Positions 33,801 to 41,598 of a DNA stretch of 64,000 nt are shown in pieces. The DNA comes from Anaerolineae bacterium. GTDB taxonomy: Bacteria > Chloroflexota > Anaerolineae > Caldilineales > Caldilineaceae. The position numbers and the translations under genes were made by a program. Position 1 is the stretch's first letter; each line of letters starts with the position of its first letter. The stretch is from assembly GCA_030432295.1 (NCBI GenBank), contig JAUIHI010000034.1, positions 1 to 64,000 on the forward strand, written 5' to 3'. Below the pieces are notes generated by a model. That model saw only the letters and a list, made by a program, of their open reading frames with translations, searched no databases and was not told where the DNA came from.

Positions 33801-34220
33801 ATGTATACCGATGCAGAACTGGCGGAGACAGTCGCCGCCCTGCAAGACCCAAACCCATCCGAGCGGGCGGCTATGCTCAAAGCACTGTGGGCATGGCCGT
33901 CCCAGGACGACCGTCTGCTGCTCCATTTGGAAGAGTTGCTGGAAGATACCGCTGCCTGTGTCTTTGGCACGCCCCCGCGCTTTGGGGAGATTCGCTGGCT
34001 GGCCGCCCAGGTGATCTTTGCCGAGTTCAAAGCCCGCCAGCGCAAAGACCGAGTGCGGCTGGAGGACGCGGTCAAACCCCTGAACCGGGACGAACTGACC
34101 GCGCTGGCCGCCCGCGCGGGCATTGACAGTGACGCCTCTCTGTCCGGCCTTCTCTCCGCCTTCGCACACCTGCAAAAATTAGGCCAATTGCCCACAGCCA
34201 CACTGGAGCTACGCCTGTGA
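33801..34220 (+). CDS. Small uncharacterised protein after the dehydratase
   Basis: A 139-aa soluble helical protein, probably HEAT-like (LQDPNPSERAAMLKALWAWP; FGEIRWLAAQVIFAEFKARQ). I do not recognise the family. It starts one base after the dehydratase stop, so it is in the same operon. No catalytic motif is visible. Confidence 0.65.
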   Translation: MYTDAELAETVAALQDPNPSERAAMLKALWAWPSQDDRLLLHLEELLEDTAACVFGTPPRFGEIRWLAAQVIFAEFKARQRKDRVRLEDAVKPLNRDELTALAARAGIDSDASLSGLLSAFAHLQKLGQLPTATLELRL

Positions 34221-34411
34221 GCCACCCAACCGACCCGACCTTGGCCCCGCGCCCGACCGGAATGCTGGCCGTCGTCGGCTGGATCGAAGCCATCTCCGCG
34301 GCTGACGCCAGTTTCGTATCGCCCAGATGCATCGAAATTGCCCACCGCCTGTGGGGGGTCTATCAGATGCTTGGCAAGCGCTGCCCGGCGGTCTATGCGT
34401 TGACAAAGTAA
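34217..34411 (+). CDS. 64-aa hypothetical protein coupled to the previous gene
   Basis: GTG start overlapping the preceding stop as GTGA; 64 codons (LAVVGWIEAISAADASFVSP). No known domain. Support comes from coupling, sensible codon use and a terminator shortly after the stop; it could still be spurious. Confidence 0.45.
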   Translation: MSHPTDPTLAPRPTGMLAVVGWIEAISAADASFVSPRCIEIAHRLWGVYQMLGKRCPAVYALTK

Positions 34412-34425
34412 AGTTTTGCAAAATA

Positions 34426-34486
34426 AAGAGGCGGCAGGGTGGCTGAGTGATTGTTCCTCACTCTACCGCCCTGCCGCCTCTTTCTC
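34426..34486. terminator. Terminator hairpin between convergent genes
   Basis: AAGAGGCGGCAGGG pairs with CCCTGCCGCCTCTT (14-base outer stem), with an inner GAGTGA/TCACTC stem; T-rich on the plus strand after the stem and A-rich before it. It serves the plus-strand operon and probably also the minus-strand protease gene. Confidence 0.8.
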
Positions 34487-34532
34487 TGTTCGGGTTTAGC
34501 CAATGGCTGGGTTGTCTCGGCGACTCTCGATG

Positions 34533-36200
34533 CTATTGAGTCCGCTGAATCGCGGGTATATAGACCTGGAAGGAGAGGCTCTCCACTGCTCCAAAGTTCA
34601 AACCAGAAGTTTCTTGCCCGCTCTGAAGTTGCACGGTATAGCTGTTGTTTGTAGTCAGCCGGGTGTTGCCCAGCGCGATTGCTACGACCTGATAGGTGCC
34701 GGGATAAAGATTATCGATTCTCCATTGGCCTGCTGCATTGGGTTGTCCCTCTGCCACCTTAGCGCCATTGGTGTCGCGGACTTGGATTGTCAGCGCTGCT
34801 GAGGTCATGCGCTCTTCCTGCTCCCACTGACCATTTACATTGTCGTCCTGCCAGATGTTGCCACTTACGGAAGCATCCGGGGACAATACGGGCGCACCGG
34901 CATCCAAAGCGGCAAAGGCGTTGATACGTCCATGCCCAAAGTAGACATCCCAGCCCGGATCGCCCAGGTCTGTGGCGGTTGACCGCATCAGCGCCCGCAG
35001 CGCTTCCACCGTCAGTTCTGGATTCTGGCTGAAGAGCAGACCCGCCAACCCGGCCACGTGGGGTGCGGCCATACTTGTGCCGCTCATATAGTTGTAGCCG
35101 CTATAAGTATTGTTCAAATCGTTGTATGTGCTGTAGACAGCGTAGCCCGGTGCACTTATCTCTACAAATGAGCCGTAATTGCTCAACGACCAACGGGTGT
35201 CATCATTGCGGGTTGCCGCCACACCCACCACTTCGGCCATCGCCGCCGGGTAGAAGGGTACATCCGAGCGTCCATTGCCCACCGCCGCCACCACAACCAC
35301 ATTGTGCTGTGCCGCGTAGCGAATGGCATCCTCGACTGCTTGAATGGTGGACTGTCCACCCAGGCTCAAGTTGATCACATTGGCCCCTGCATCCACAGCA
35401 AAGAGGATACCGGCCGCTACATTTCCCCAGGTTCCCTGGTTGTATTGATCGAGCACCTTCACCGGAATAATCGAACAGCCGGGGCAGACGCCGAGCATAC
35501 CGATTCCGTTATTCGCGCCTGCGGCTGCAATGCCGGCCACATGGGTTCCGTGCCCGTAGTCGTCATTGGGGTCATTGTCGTTGTTTACAAAGTCGAAGCC
35601 GGGCAACACGCGGCCAGCAAACTCGGGGTGGGAGGCCAAAATTCCACTGTCCAGGATAGCAATCTTGACGTCCGGTGAACCCATCGTGTTGTTCCAAGCC
35701 GTTCGCAAACTGATCATATCCGGCGCATAGACCTGCTTCTGGGGATCGATATAATCCGCGTCATTGACCGGCATGGGTGACATCGGGATTGTGCTGTTTA
35801 CACTGTTGGATGTGCTCGGCTGGGCATCCATCAGATTCTGGTCCGAAGGAACACCACTGACGACGGAATCGAACTGGACTGACTGAACGAACTGGTTTTG
35901 GCTGGCGAGCGTCAGTGCATTTTTGCCGCCCCGGGCCGCTGCCCAATTCGCGGGCAGCCGGACCTGAGCAGTCGAGATAGCGTCCAGCCAAAGAACAATC
36001 TCTCCCCCCATTTCGTTGACCAATTGGATTCGTTCTGCTTCGGTCGTATTGGCCGCAAACTTGACCAAAACCACATTGGTCAGGTCAGTCGGCTCTGCCT
36101 CTGCGTGAACAGGACTGATCGCCTGCAAGCTGAACCAGAAAAAGATAGCCAGCAGGATGACGAGAACGGGGTGTTTTTGGCGTCGAATTACGTTTGTCAT
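34533..36200 (-). CDS. Secreted subtilisin-like serine protease (S8) with SdrD-type domain
   Basis: A 555-aa subtilase. The start is ATG 36200 with AGAGG upstream; signal peptide to about residue 34 (VLVILLAIFFWFSLQAISPV). An inhibitor-I9-like propeptide follows, then catalytic Asp in KIAILDSGI (about 184), His in GHGTHVAGIA (about 220) and Ser in GTSMAAPHVAG (about 376). The C-terminus is an SdrD_B/carboxypeptidase-regulatory-like beta domain (SVSGNIWQDDNVNGQWEQEE). The protein ends ...FQVYIPAIQRTQ, similar to the tails of two other secreted proteins here. Extracellular protein degradation is the likely role. Confidence 0.9.
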   Translation of the reverse strand: MTNVIRRQKHPVLVILLAIFFWFSLQAISPVHAEAEPTDLTNVVLVKFAANTTEAERIQLVNEMGGEIVLWLDAISTAQVRLPANWAAARGGKNALTLASQNQFVQSVQFDSVVSGVPSDQNLMDAQPSTSNSVNSTIPMSPMPVNDADYIDPQKQVYAPDMISLRTAWNNTMGSPDVKIAILDSGILASHPEFAGRVLPGFDFVNNDNDPNDDYGHGTHVAGIAAAGANNGIGMLGVCPGCSIIPVKVLDQYNQGTWGNVAAGILFAVDAGANVINLSLGGQSTIQAVEDAIRYAAQHNVVVVAAVGNGRSDVPFYPAAMAEVVGVAATRNDDTRWSLSNYGSFVEISAPGYAVYSTYNDLNNTYSGYNYMSGTSMAAPHVAGLAGLLFSQNPELTVEALRALMRSTATDLGDPGWDVYFGHGRINAFAALDAGAPVLSPDASVSGNIWQDDNVNGQWEQEERMTSAALTIQVRDTNGAKVAEGQPNAAGQWRIDNLYPGTYQVVAIALGNTRLTTNNSYTVQLQSGQETSGLNFGAVESLSFQVYIPAIQRTQ

Positions 36201-36532
36201 GGAAACCTCTTTGTCGTTATCGTTTATGAATATTGTCAGTGGACTTAGAACTGCACCTTTTTGAGCTGAAAGTCCCTCTGGTGAATCCATAAACCAAGTA
36301 CAATTTTCATCTGTTTCTTTTATACTGCCCGGTCATTTCCATCCGCGTTTTGATTACGCATGATTTACATATAAGTTAGAACACTATTTGTTTGGAATCA
36401 ATAGGTATCTAGGGGGAGGTCCTAAATAGGAACAGGGGGTCATTGCCTGGGTACAGGGGCGGTTTTGTCCCTTGATAGGCTTGATCTGAATAGTAAATTC
36501 AGCCTATCTGCGCGAATGCCCGTCCTTTGCGC
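36201..36532. other. AT-rich upstream region of the protease gene
   Basis: 332 bases without a gene; AT-rich between 36290 and 36410. It must contain the protease promoter on the minus strand, but no convincing -35/-10 pair was identified. A partly palindromic AGGGGGAGGTCCTAAATAGG stretch lies at about 36410-36430. Confidence 0.4.
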
Positions 36533-36777
36533 GGGTGTAATTCAAGTTCGGGGCAGGTCGTGGTTGCGACGATCGCTCCGGGCTAAAGACCATGGGTCAA
36601 AGACCCCAGCTATTGAGCGACGCCCCCTAAACGGGGCTGCAAGAGAGCCGAGCAGAGGACGGATAAGCCGGATTTATCCGGCGTGGCTCGGTAGCCGGGC
36701 TACTCGAAAGTAGCCCGGTGTCTTTAGCACCGGGCGGCACAGACGATTCTACTTCGCCCCAAATCTGAATTGCACCC
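36533..36777 (-). repeat. Structured dispersed repeat, copy 3 (inverted), with terminal inverted repeats
   Basis: Bounded by GGGTGTAATTC and GAATTGCACCC. The inside contains hairpins CCGGATTTATCCGG, GGGCTACTCGAAAGTAGCCC and GGGTCAAAGACCC. Same family as 20783-20986 and 21008-21166, but the longest copy (245 bases). Confidence 0.85.
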
Positions 36778-36878
36778 CTTTGCGCCATTCTGTGGACAGA
36801 GCAGCACGCCTTTGCTATACTACACCCACAATAATCGTCTCAGGCTGAAACCATCCATCCCACCCTTTGGAACCGCGC

Positions 36879-37787
36879 ATGACTACTGCCCCTGCTCGCT
36901 GGAACGAATATCACACACCGACAGCCCTGGCCGATGCTTTGGCGATCCTGGCCCAACACGGCGACCGCGCCCGTATCATTGCCGGGGGGACCGATCTCAT
37001 TCTGGATATGGAAGGCGGCCACACCCCCGGCGTGGATGTATTGGTCGATGTAACCCGGATTGCGGGTATGGACGAGATTCGGGAGACCGACGCCGGCATT
37101 GTGCTCGGCGCAAATGTCACCCACGCCCAGATTGAGAAAAGCCCGCTACTAAAAAAACACGCGGCCTGTCTGGTGGAAAGCTGTGGGGTGGTGGGTGGCC
37201 CCCAGGTGCGCAATGTGGCAACGATTGGGGGCAATGTGGCCCACGCCCTGCCCGCTGCCGACGGCACGATTGGCCTGCTGGCTCTGGACGCGGAAGTGGA
37301 GGTCTGTTCCCTGGAAGGCGGAGAAGTGGAGCGCCGTTGGCAACCCCTGCTTTCCCTCTTTGCCGGGCCGGGCCGCAACACCCTCGGCCCCGCGCAGATT
37401 GTGGGTGGCTTTCGCTTTGCGCCCCGCACATCGGGCCAGGCCAGCGCATTTGACCGGATTATGCGCCCCCAGGGAGTGGCACTGCCGATTCTGGGGCTGG
37501 CTGCCTGGCTGCAACTGGCTGAAGATGGCCAACGGATTGCCGCGGCCCGTATTGCCATCGGCCCTGCCGGTCCGATCCCCTTTCGCGCCACCGACGCCGA
37601 AGCTGTCTTGACCGCCGTCCCAGCATTCGATGATGACGTGCTGGCCGCGGTGATCGCCGCAGCCCAGGCTCAGGTCCAACTGCGCACGAGCAGACACCGG
37701 GCCAGCAAAGAATACCGCCACGAAATGGTGGGGGTTCTGTTGGGGCGTGTGCTGCGTTCTGCCCTGGAGCGGGCGCAGCATTCATAA
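36879..37787 (+). CDS. FAD-binding subunit of a xanthine dehydrogenase/CO-dehydrogenase-type hydroxylase (orphan)
   Basis: A 302-aa FAD_binding_5 protein. ARIIAGGTDLILDM and IGGNVAHALPAADG are the two FAD-pyrophosphate motifs of CoxM/XdhB subunits, followed by the CO_deh_flav_C domain (LRTSRHRASKEYRHEMVGVL). It normally works with an iron-sulfur and a molybdenum subunit, neither of which is adjacent. ATG 36879 is preferred over the TTG at 36867. DUF4058 and AAA genes follow closely, which is not a usual context. Confidence 0.85.
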   Translation: MTTAPARWNEYHTPTALADALAILAQHGDRARIIAGGTDLILDMEGGHTPGVDVLVDVTRIAGMDEIRETDAGIVLGANVTHAQIEKSPLLKKHAACLVESCGVVGGPQVRNVATIGGNVAHALPAADGTIGLLALDAEVEVCSLEGGEVERRWQPLLSLFAGPGRNTLGPAQIVGGFRFAPRTSGQASAFDRIMRPQGVALPILGLAAWLQLAEDGQRIAAARIAIGPAGPIPFRATDAEAVLTAVPAFDDDVLAAVIAAAQAQVQLRTSRHRASKEYRHEMVGVLLGRVLRSALERAQHS

Positions 37788-37797
37788 GGAGAGTCAG

Positions 37798-38607
37798 ATG
37801 GATCTGCTGTCGTCGCCCTTTCCGGGGATGGACCCCTTTCTGGAAAAGCCAGCCGAGTGGCAGAGCGTCCACTTTCAACTGATCGCGCGCATCAGCGATA
37901 TCCTGAGCGAAGCGGTTGCGCCCGACTATTTCGTCCGGGTGGATCAGCGGGTCTACGTAACCACCCCAGGAGATTCGGATCGGCGTGCCATCGAACCGGA
38001 TGTTTATCTCCTGCGCCAATCGTCCGCGCCCTATCAAACGGCTGTGGCTGCGCCGGGCGTGACGCCTTTTGTCCTCGTCGAGGCCGCGGAGATCGACCCG
38101 GAAATTCGAGACTCATTCATCGAAATCCGCGATGCCAACAGCCGGGAAGTGGTGACTACCATCGAAATTCTCTCCCCCTTCAATAAGCGTCCCGGCGCAC
38201 AGGGCTTTGACGCCTTTCAGAACAAACGCAGCGCGGTGATGGCCTCCCAGACCCACTGGATTGAGATCGATCTGCTGCGGGCTGGCGCGCGTCCCGCCCA
38301 GGTGGCGAACAGCGGCGATTATTACGCGCTGCTGAAACGGAGTGATCAGCCGCACTCGCTGGCCGTCTGGTTCTTCAACCTGCAAGACCGGATGCCGACG
38401 ATTGCCGTGCCCCTGCGCCCACCCCACGCCGATGTCGCTCTGAATTTACAGGCGGTGTGGGACGAAATGTACCGACGCGCCCGCTACGCATATAGCATCG
38501 ACTATAGCCAGCCAGCGCCACCGCCGCCTCTGCGCCCCGACGACAGACGCTGGGCCGAGGAACACATTCAACGCTGGCAGATAACTCGCGAAGGTGAGGC
38601 CCAATGA
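37798..38607 (+). CDS. DUF4058 family protein
   Basis: A 269-aa protein. FPGMDPFLEKPAEWQSVHFQ and LISDILSEAVAPDYFVRVD-like residues are the hallmark of DUF4058, common in cyanobacteria and Chloroflexota. The core (EPDVYLLRQ; ETRD-like FIEIRDANSREVVTTIEILS) recalls Uma2/PD-(D/E)xK-like folds, but nuclease activity is not shown. AAGGAGA precedes the ATG. It overlaps the following AAA ATPase gene by four bases, suggesting they act together. Confidence 0.85.
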   Translation: MDLLSSPFPGMDPFLEKPAEWQSVHFQLIARISDILSEAVAPDYFVRVDQRVYVTTPGDSDRRAIEPDVYLLRQSSAPYQTAVAAPGVTPFVLVEAAEIDPEIRDSFIEIRDANSREVVTTIEILSPFNKRPGAQGFDAFQNKRSAVMASQTHWIEIDLLRAGARPAQVANSGDYYALLKRSDQPHSLAVWFFNLQDRMPTIAVPLRPPHADVALNLQAVWDEMYRRARYAYSIDYSQPAPPPPLRPDDRRWAEEHIQRWQITREGEAQ

Positions 38608-39419
38608 TTCACCTGACATCGGTCGAGCGCAAACCCTCTTTCCCCCAGGCCCGGGACGAATACCCCTACAACGTGCCGGTGATCGCCCGGTTGGATGGCG
38701 TGCGCTTTGAGACGCCTGTCACTTTTCTTGTGGGCGAGAACGGGTCGGGCAAATCGACACTGATGGAGATGATCGCGGCGGGCAGCCGTTTGCCCGCAGT
38801 GGGCGCGTCGGATGTAGACCGGGACGACTCTCTGGCCCCGGCCCGCAAACTGGCCCGCTCGTTCACCTTTGGCTGGGCCAAGCGCAACCACCGGGGCTTC
38901 TTTCTGCGGGCCGAGGATTTCTTCGGCTTTGCCCGACGCATGGCCGCCCTGGAAAAGGAGTTGGAGGCTGATCTGGCCGCGGTGGACGAGGAATACGCGG
39001 GCCGCTCGGACTACGCCAGGGGTCTGGCCCGGATGCCCCACGCCGGTGAACTGGCCGCCATCCGCTCTCGCTATGGAGACGGATTGGACGCCCGCTCCCA
39101 CGGCGAGAGCTTTCTGGCCCTCTTTCAGGCCCGCTTTGTGCCCGGTGGTCTCTATCTGTTGGACGAGCCGGAAGCGCCCCTTTCGCCCCTGCGACAGGTC
39201 GGTTTTCTGGCCCTGCTCCACGAAATGGTGCAACGGGATGCCCAATTTATCATCGCCACCCATTCACCGATTCTGATGGCCTATCCCGGCGCAACAATCC
39301 TGAGCTTTGACGAAGTGCCCCCCCGGGCCGTGCCCTGGGCGCAGTTGGAGCACGTCGCTATCACCCGGGATTTTCTCAACCAGCCCGATGCATTCCTCGC
39401 CAATCTGTTGGGAAGATAG
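38604..39419 (+). CDS. AAA/ABC-type ATPase (SMC-like head, AAA_21/23)
   Basis: A 271-aa soluble ATPase with Walker A VGENGSGKST, a signature-like RSHGESFLALF, Walker B LYLLDEPEAPLSP and FIIATHSPIL (switch His). It lacks a long coiled coil and membrane partner, so it is a stand-alone OLD/RecF-like head of the type used in DNA transactions or regulation. Coupled to DUF4058. Confidence 0.85.
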   Translation: MIHLTSVERKPSFPQARDEYPYNVPVIARLDGVRFETPVTFLVGENGSGKSTLMEMIAAGSRLPAVGASDVDRDDSLAPARKLARSFTFGWAKRNHRGFFLRAEDFFGFARRMAALEKELEADLAAVDEEYAGRSDYARGLARMPHAGELAAIRSRYGDGLDARSHGESFLALFQARFVPGGLYLLDEPEAPLSPLRQVGFLALLHEMVQRDAQFIIATHSPILMAYPGATILSFDEVPPRAVPWAQLEHVAITRDFLNQPDAFLANLLGR

Positions 39420-39538
39420 GACGCTGATGACGCTGGAAAGAGTGATGGCCGCTGAAAATCTGCGTAGATCTGTTGTTTCTGCGCAATCTGCGTCCTCTGC
39501 GTAATCTGCGTTCCTACCCTGAGAATTGACCGAACACA
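39420..39538. repeat. Dispersed CTGCGTAATCTGCGT repeats
   Basis: Several TCTGCGTA/GCAATCTGCGT units between 39455 and 39515, the same class as the repeats at 23194-23275. Confidence 0.55.
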
Positions 39539-41569
39539 ATGAAGTTTCCCCCTTCTCTTCGTCTACCCAAAGCACCCCTGCCGGAAATTCTCGTTCTGGC
39601 CCTGGCTGGGCTTATCCGCTTTTGGCGGCTGGGCTATCACAGCTTCTGGTTCGACGAAATCGTCTCCCTGGACTGGGCCTCCAATCCGCCCAGCGAAATC
39701 TGGGATATCGGCTTCCATCTGGTGCGGGAGAAGCACCCGCCCGGCTATTATCTGACTCTCCATTTCTGGCAACAGATGCTCGCTCCCTTTGGATTGGAAC
39801 AGAGCGACATCGCGCTGCGCACCCTGGGCAGCCTGCTGGGGATTCTTACGGTGCTGGGCGTGCTACTGCTGGCACGCCGTCTGAGCGGACATGCCACCGG
39901 GCTGCTGGCCGGTCTCTTTGTCGCCCTCAGCCCTGCGCTGGTCTGGTATAGCCAGGAACTGCGGATGTTTCAGCCCGCAGCCACGGCCATCATCTGGGCC
40001 ACCTATTTTCTGGTCACTGCCCTCTTAGAAACAGACGCGCCGCAAAAAAACAGTACCTCCCCTATTCCGCATTCCGCGCTCGGCATTCCGCGTTCCTCAC
40101 CCGCCATTCCCCATTCCGCACTCCGCATTCTGCATTGGCTCGGTTTGATTCTTGCCCTCACCTACGCCCTCTACAGCTATCTCTTTGCCGCCTTTTTTCT
40201 GCCCGGTTTGGGGCTTTCACTGCTGGTGCTGGCCTGGAAGCGCTGGCGGCTGCTGGTCGAAGGGGTGATCAGCCTGGGCGTGGCTGGTCTGCTCTTTCTG
40301 CCTCTGGCCCGCAACGCCTGGCTGATCAACGACAGCGAAAGCCCGCGTATGGACGCCTATGCGGATTTTGGGGCCAATCTGTGGCGGCAGATGCAGGTTT
40401 TTACGGTCTGGCGGGCGGATTGGGCTGGCTGGCTGGTGATAGGCACTCTTCTTTTCTTTGCCGGGTTGGTTATGGCGGGCTTTCTGCTGCGCGGGAAAGG
40501 GGAGAAGCCGGTGGGGCTGCTGTTGGTTCTGTGGACGTTGCCGCCCCTGCTGATCGCCGGGCTTTTGCAGGCGACCAATGCCAACATTTTCAAAGAGGAT
40601 CGCTACTATCTTTTTCTGGCCCCTTTTGTGCTGTGGGCCGTGGCACGGGGAATAGTCGCACTTGCCCGCTGGCGGGGCTGGGCGGGATGGGGCAGCGGGG
40701 CGCTGGCCGCGGCCCTGCTGGCCGCGGCCCTGCCTGTGCTGTGGACGCCGGGGATGCTGCGGGAGGATTGGCGGGCCGCCGCGGTCTATGTGGCCGACTA
40801 TCAGGCCCAGTCACCGGGGCTGTCTGCCGGGGGGGTGGCCCACGCCAACTATCTCTACCCCGCGGTGGAGTGGTATCTGTACCAGCAGCTCCCGCGGGAG
40901 AGCCTGCCCGTCTACGGTCTCTTTGGCGGGCCATTGACCCCGGACCAGATGGAAACGGTCATCGGCCCACCTCTGCACGGGATTGAGACCGCGCTGGGCG
41001 CGCAGACAGTCTGGCTCTGGCAAAGCCATCTGGCTGGTGTGGACGATCAGGGGCTGGTGGAGGAGTGGCTGGGCCAGAACTATCCGCTGATTACCGAGCA
41101 ATTCCCTGCTGGTGTGGCGTTGAAGGGATATGCGCTGCACACCCGTTACCCGGCCCTGCCTGCGCTGGGCGAGAATGCGATCTTCCCTGGCACGGAGATA
41201 GCGCCCGGTATCGAATTGACCGCCTGCGAAGTGATGACGCCCCAGGTGGCGGCCCAAGACGAACGGATGCACCCGCCCAGCGGCTGGGTACACGTCCGGC
41301 TCTGGTTGCAGGCGACGGGGCCAGTGAGCCAGGACTATACGCTGACGGCCCGGCTGGTCGGTGGGAATGGGGTCTGGGGCGAGTTGCTGGCCCGGCCTAA
41401 TAGCGCCCTGGAGCGCTTCCCCACCAGCGGTTGGCAGGCAGGCGAGTGGATGCGGGTGGAGGCGGATGTGAATCTGAATCCGGCGACACCCCCAGGGCAA
41501 TATGAGATTGTAGTTGGGATGGGTCAGGGCGAGGGGATTATCTGCGGACCGGTTGAGGTGTCGAGGTAG
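39539..41569 (+). CDS. GT39/PMT-type membrane glycosyltransferase
   Basis: A 676-aa integral membrane protein. FWFDEIVSLDWA in the first extracytoplasmic loop has the Asp-Glu catalytic pair, followed by REKHPPGYYLTLHFWQ; about 10-12 helices follow in residues 10-420. The C-terminal about 230 residues are a soluble periplasmic beta domain. It transfers sugars from lipid-linked donors to proteins or lipids. A segment at about residues 177-200 (IPHSALGIPRSSPAIPHSAL) is encoded by a CATTCCGC-type low-complexity repeat inserted in frame between helices. Confidence 0.85.
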   Translation: MKFPPSLRLPKAPLPEILVLALAGLIRFWRLGYHSFWFDEIVSLDWASNPPSEIWDIGFHLVREKHPPGYYLTLHFWQQMLAPFGLEQSDIALRTLGSLLGILTVLGVLLLARRLSGHATGLLAGLFVALSPALVWYSQELRMFQPAATAIIWATYFLVTALLETDAPQKNSTSPIPHSALGIPRSSPAIPHSALRILHWLGLILALTYALYSYLFAAFFLPGLGLSLLVLAWKRWRLLVEGVISLGVAGLLFLPLARNAWLINDSESPRMDAYADFGANLWRQMQVFTVWRADWAGWLVIGTLLFFAGLVMAGFLLRGKGEKPVGLLLVLWTLPPLLIAGLLQATNANIFKEDRYYLFLAPFVLWAVARGIVALARWRGWAGWGSGALAAALLAAALPVLWTPGMLREDWRAAAVYVADYQAQSPGLSAGGVAHANYLYPAVEWYLYQQLPRESLPVYGLFGGPLTPDQMETVIGPPLHGIETALGAQTVWLWQSHLAGVDDQGLVEEWLGQNYPLITEQFPAGVALKGYALHTRYPALPALGENAIFPGTEIAPGIELTACEVMTPQVAAQDERMHPPSGWVHVRLWLQATGPVSQDYTLTARLVGGNGVWGELLARPNSALERFPTSGWQAGEWMRVEADVNLNPATPPGQYEIVVGMGQGEGIICGPVEVSR

Positions 41570-41598
41570 CACCAGTCGTGTTTACAAATTATCAAATT

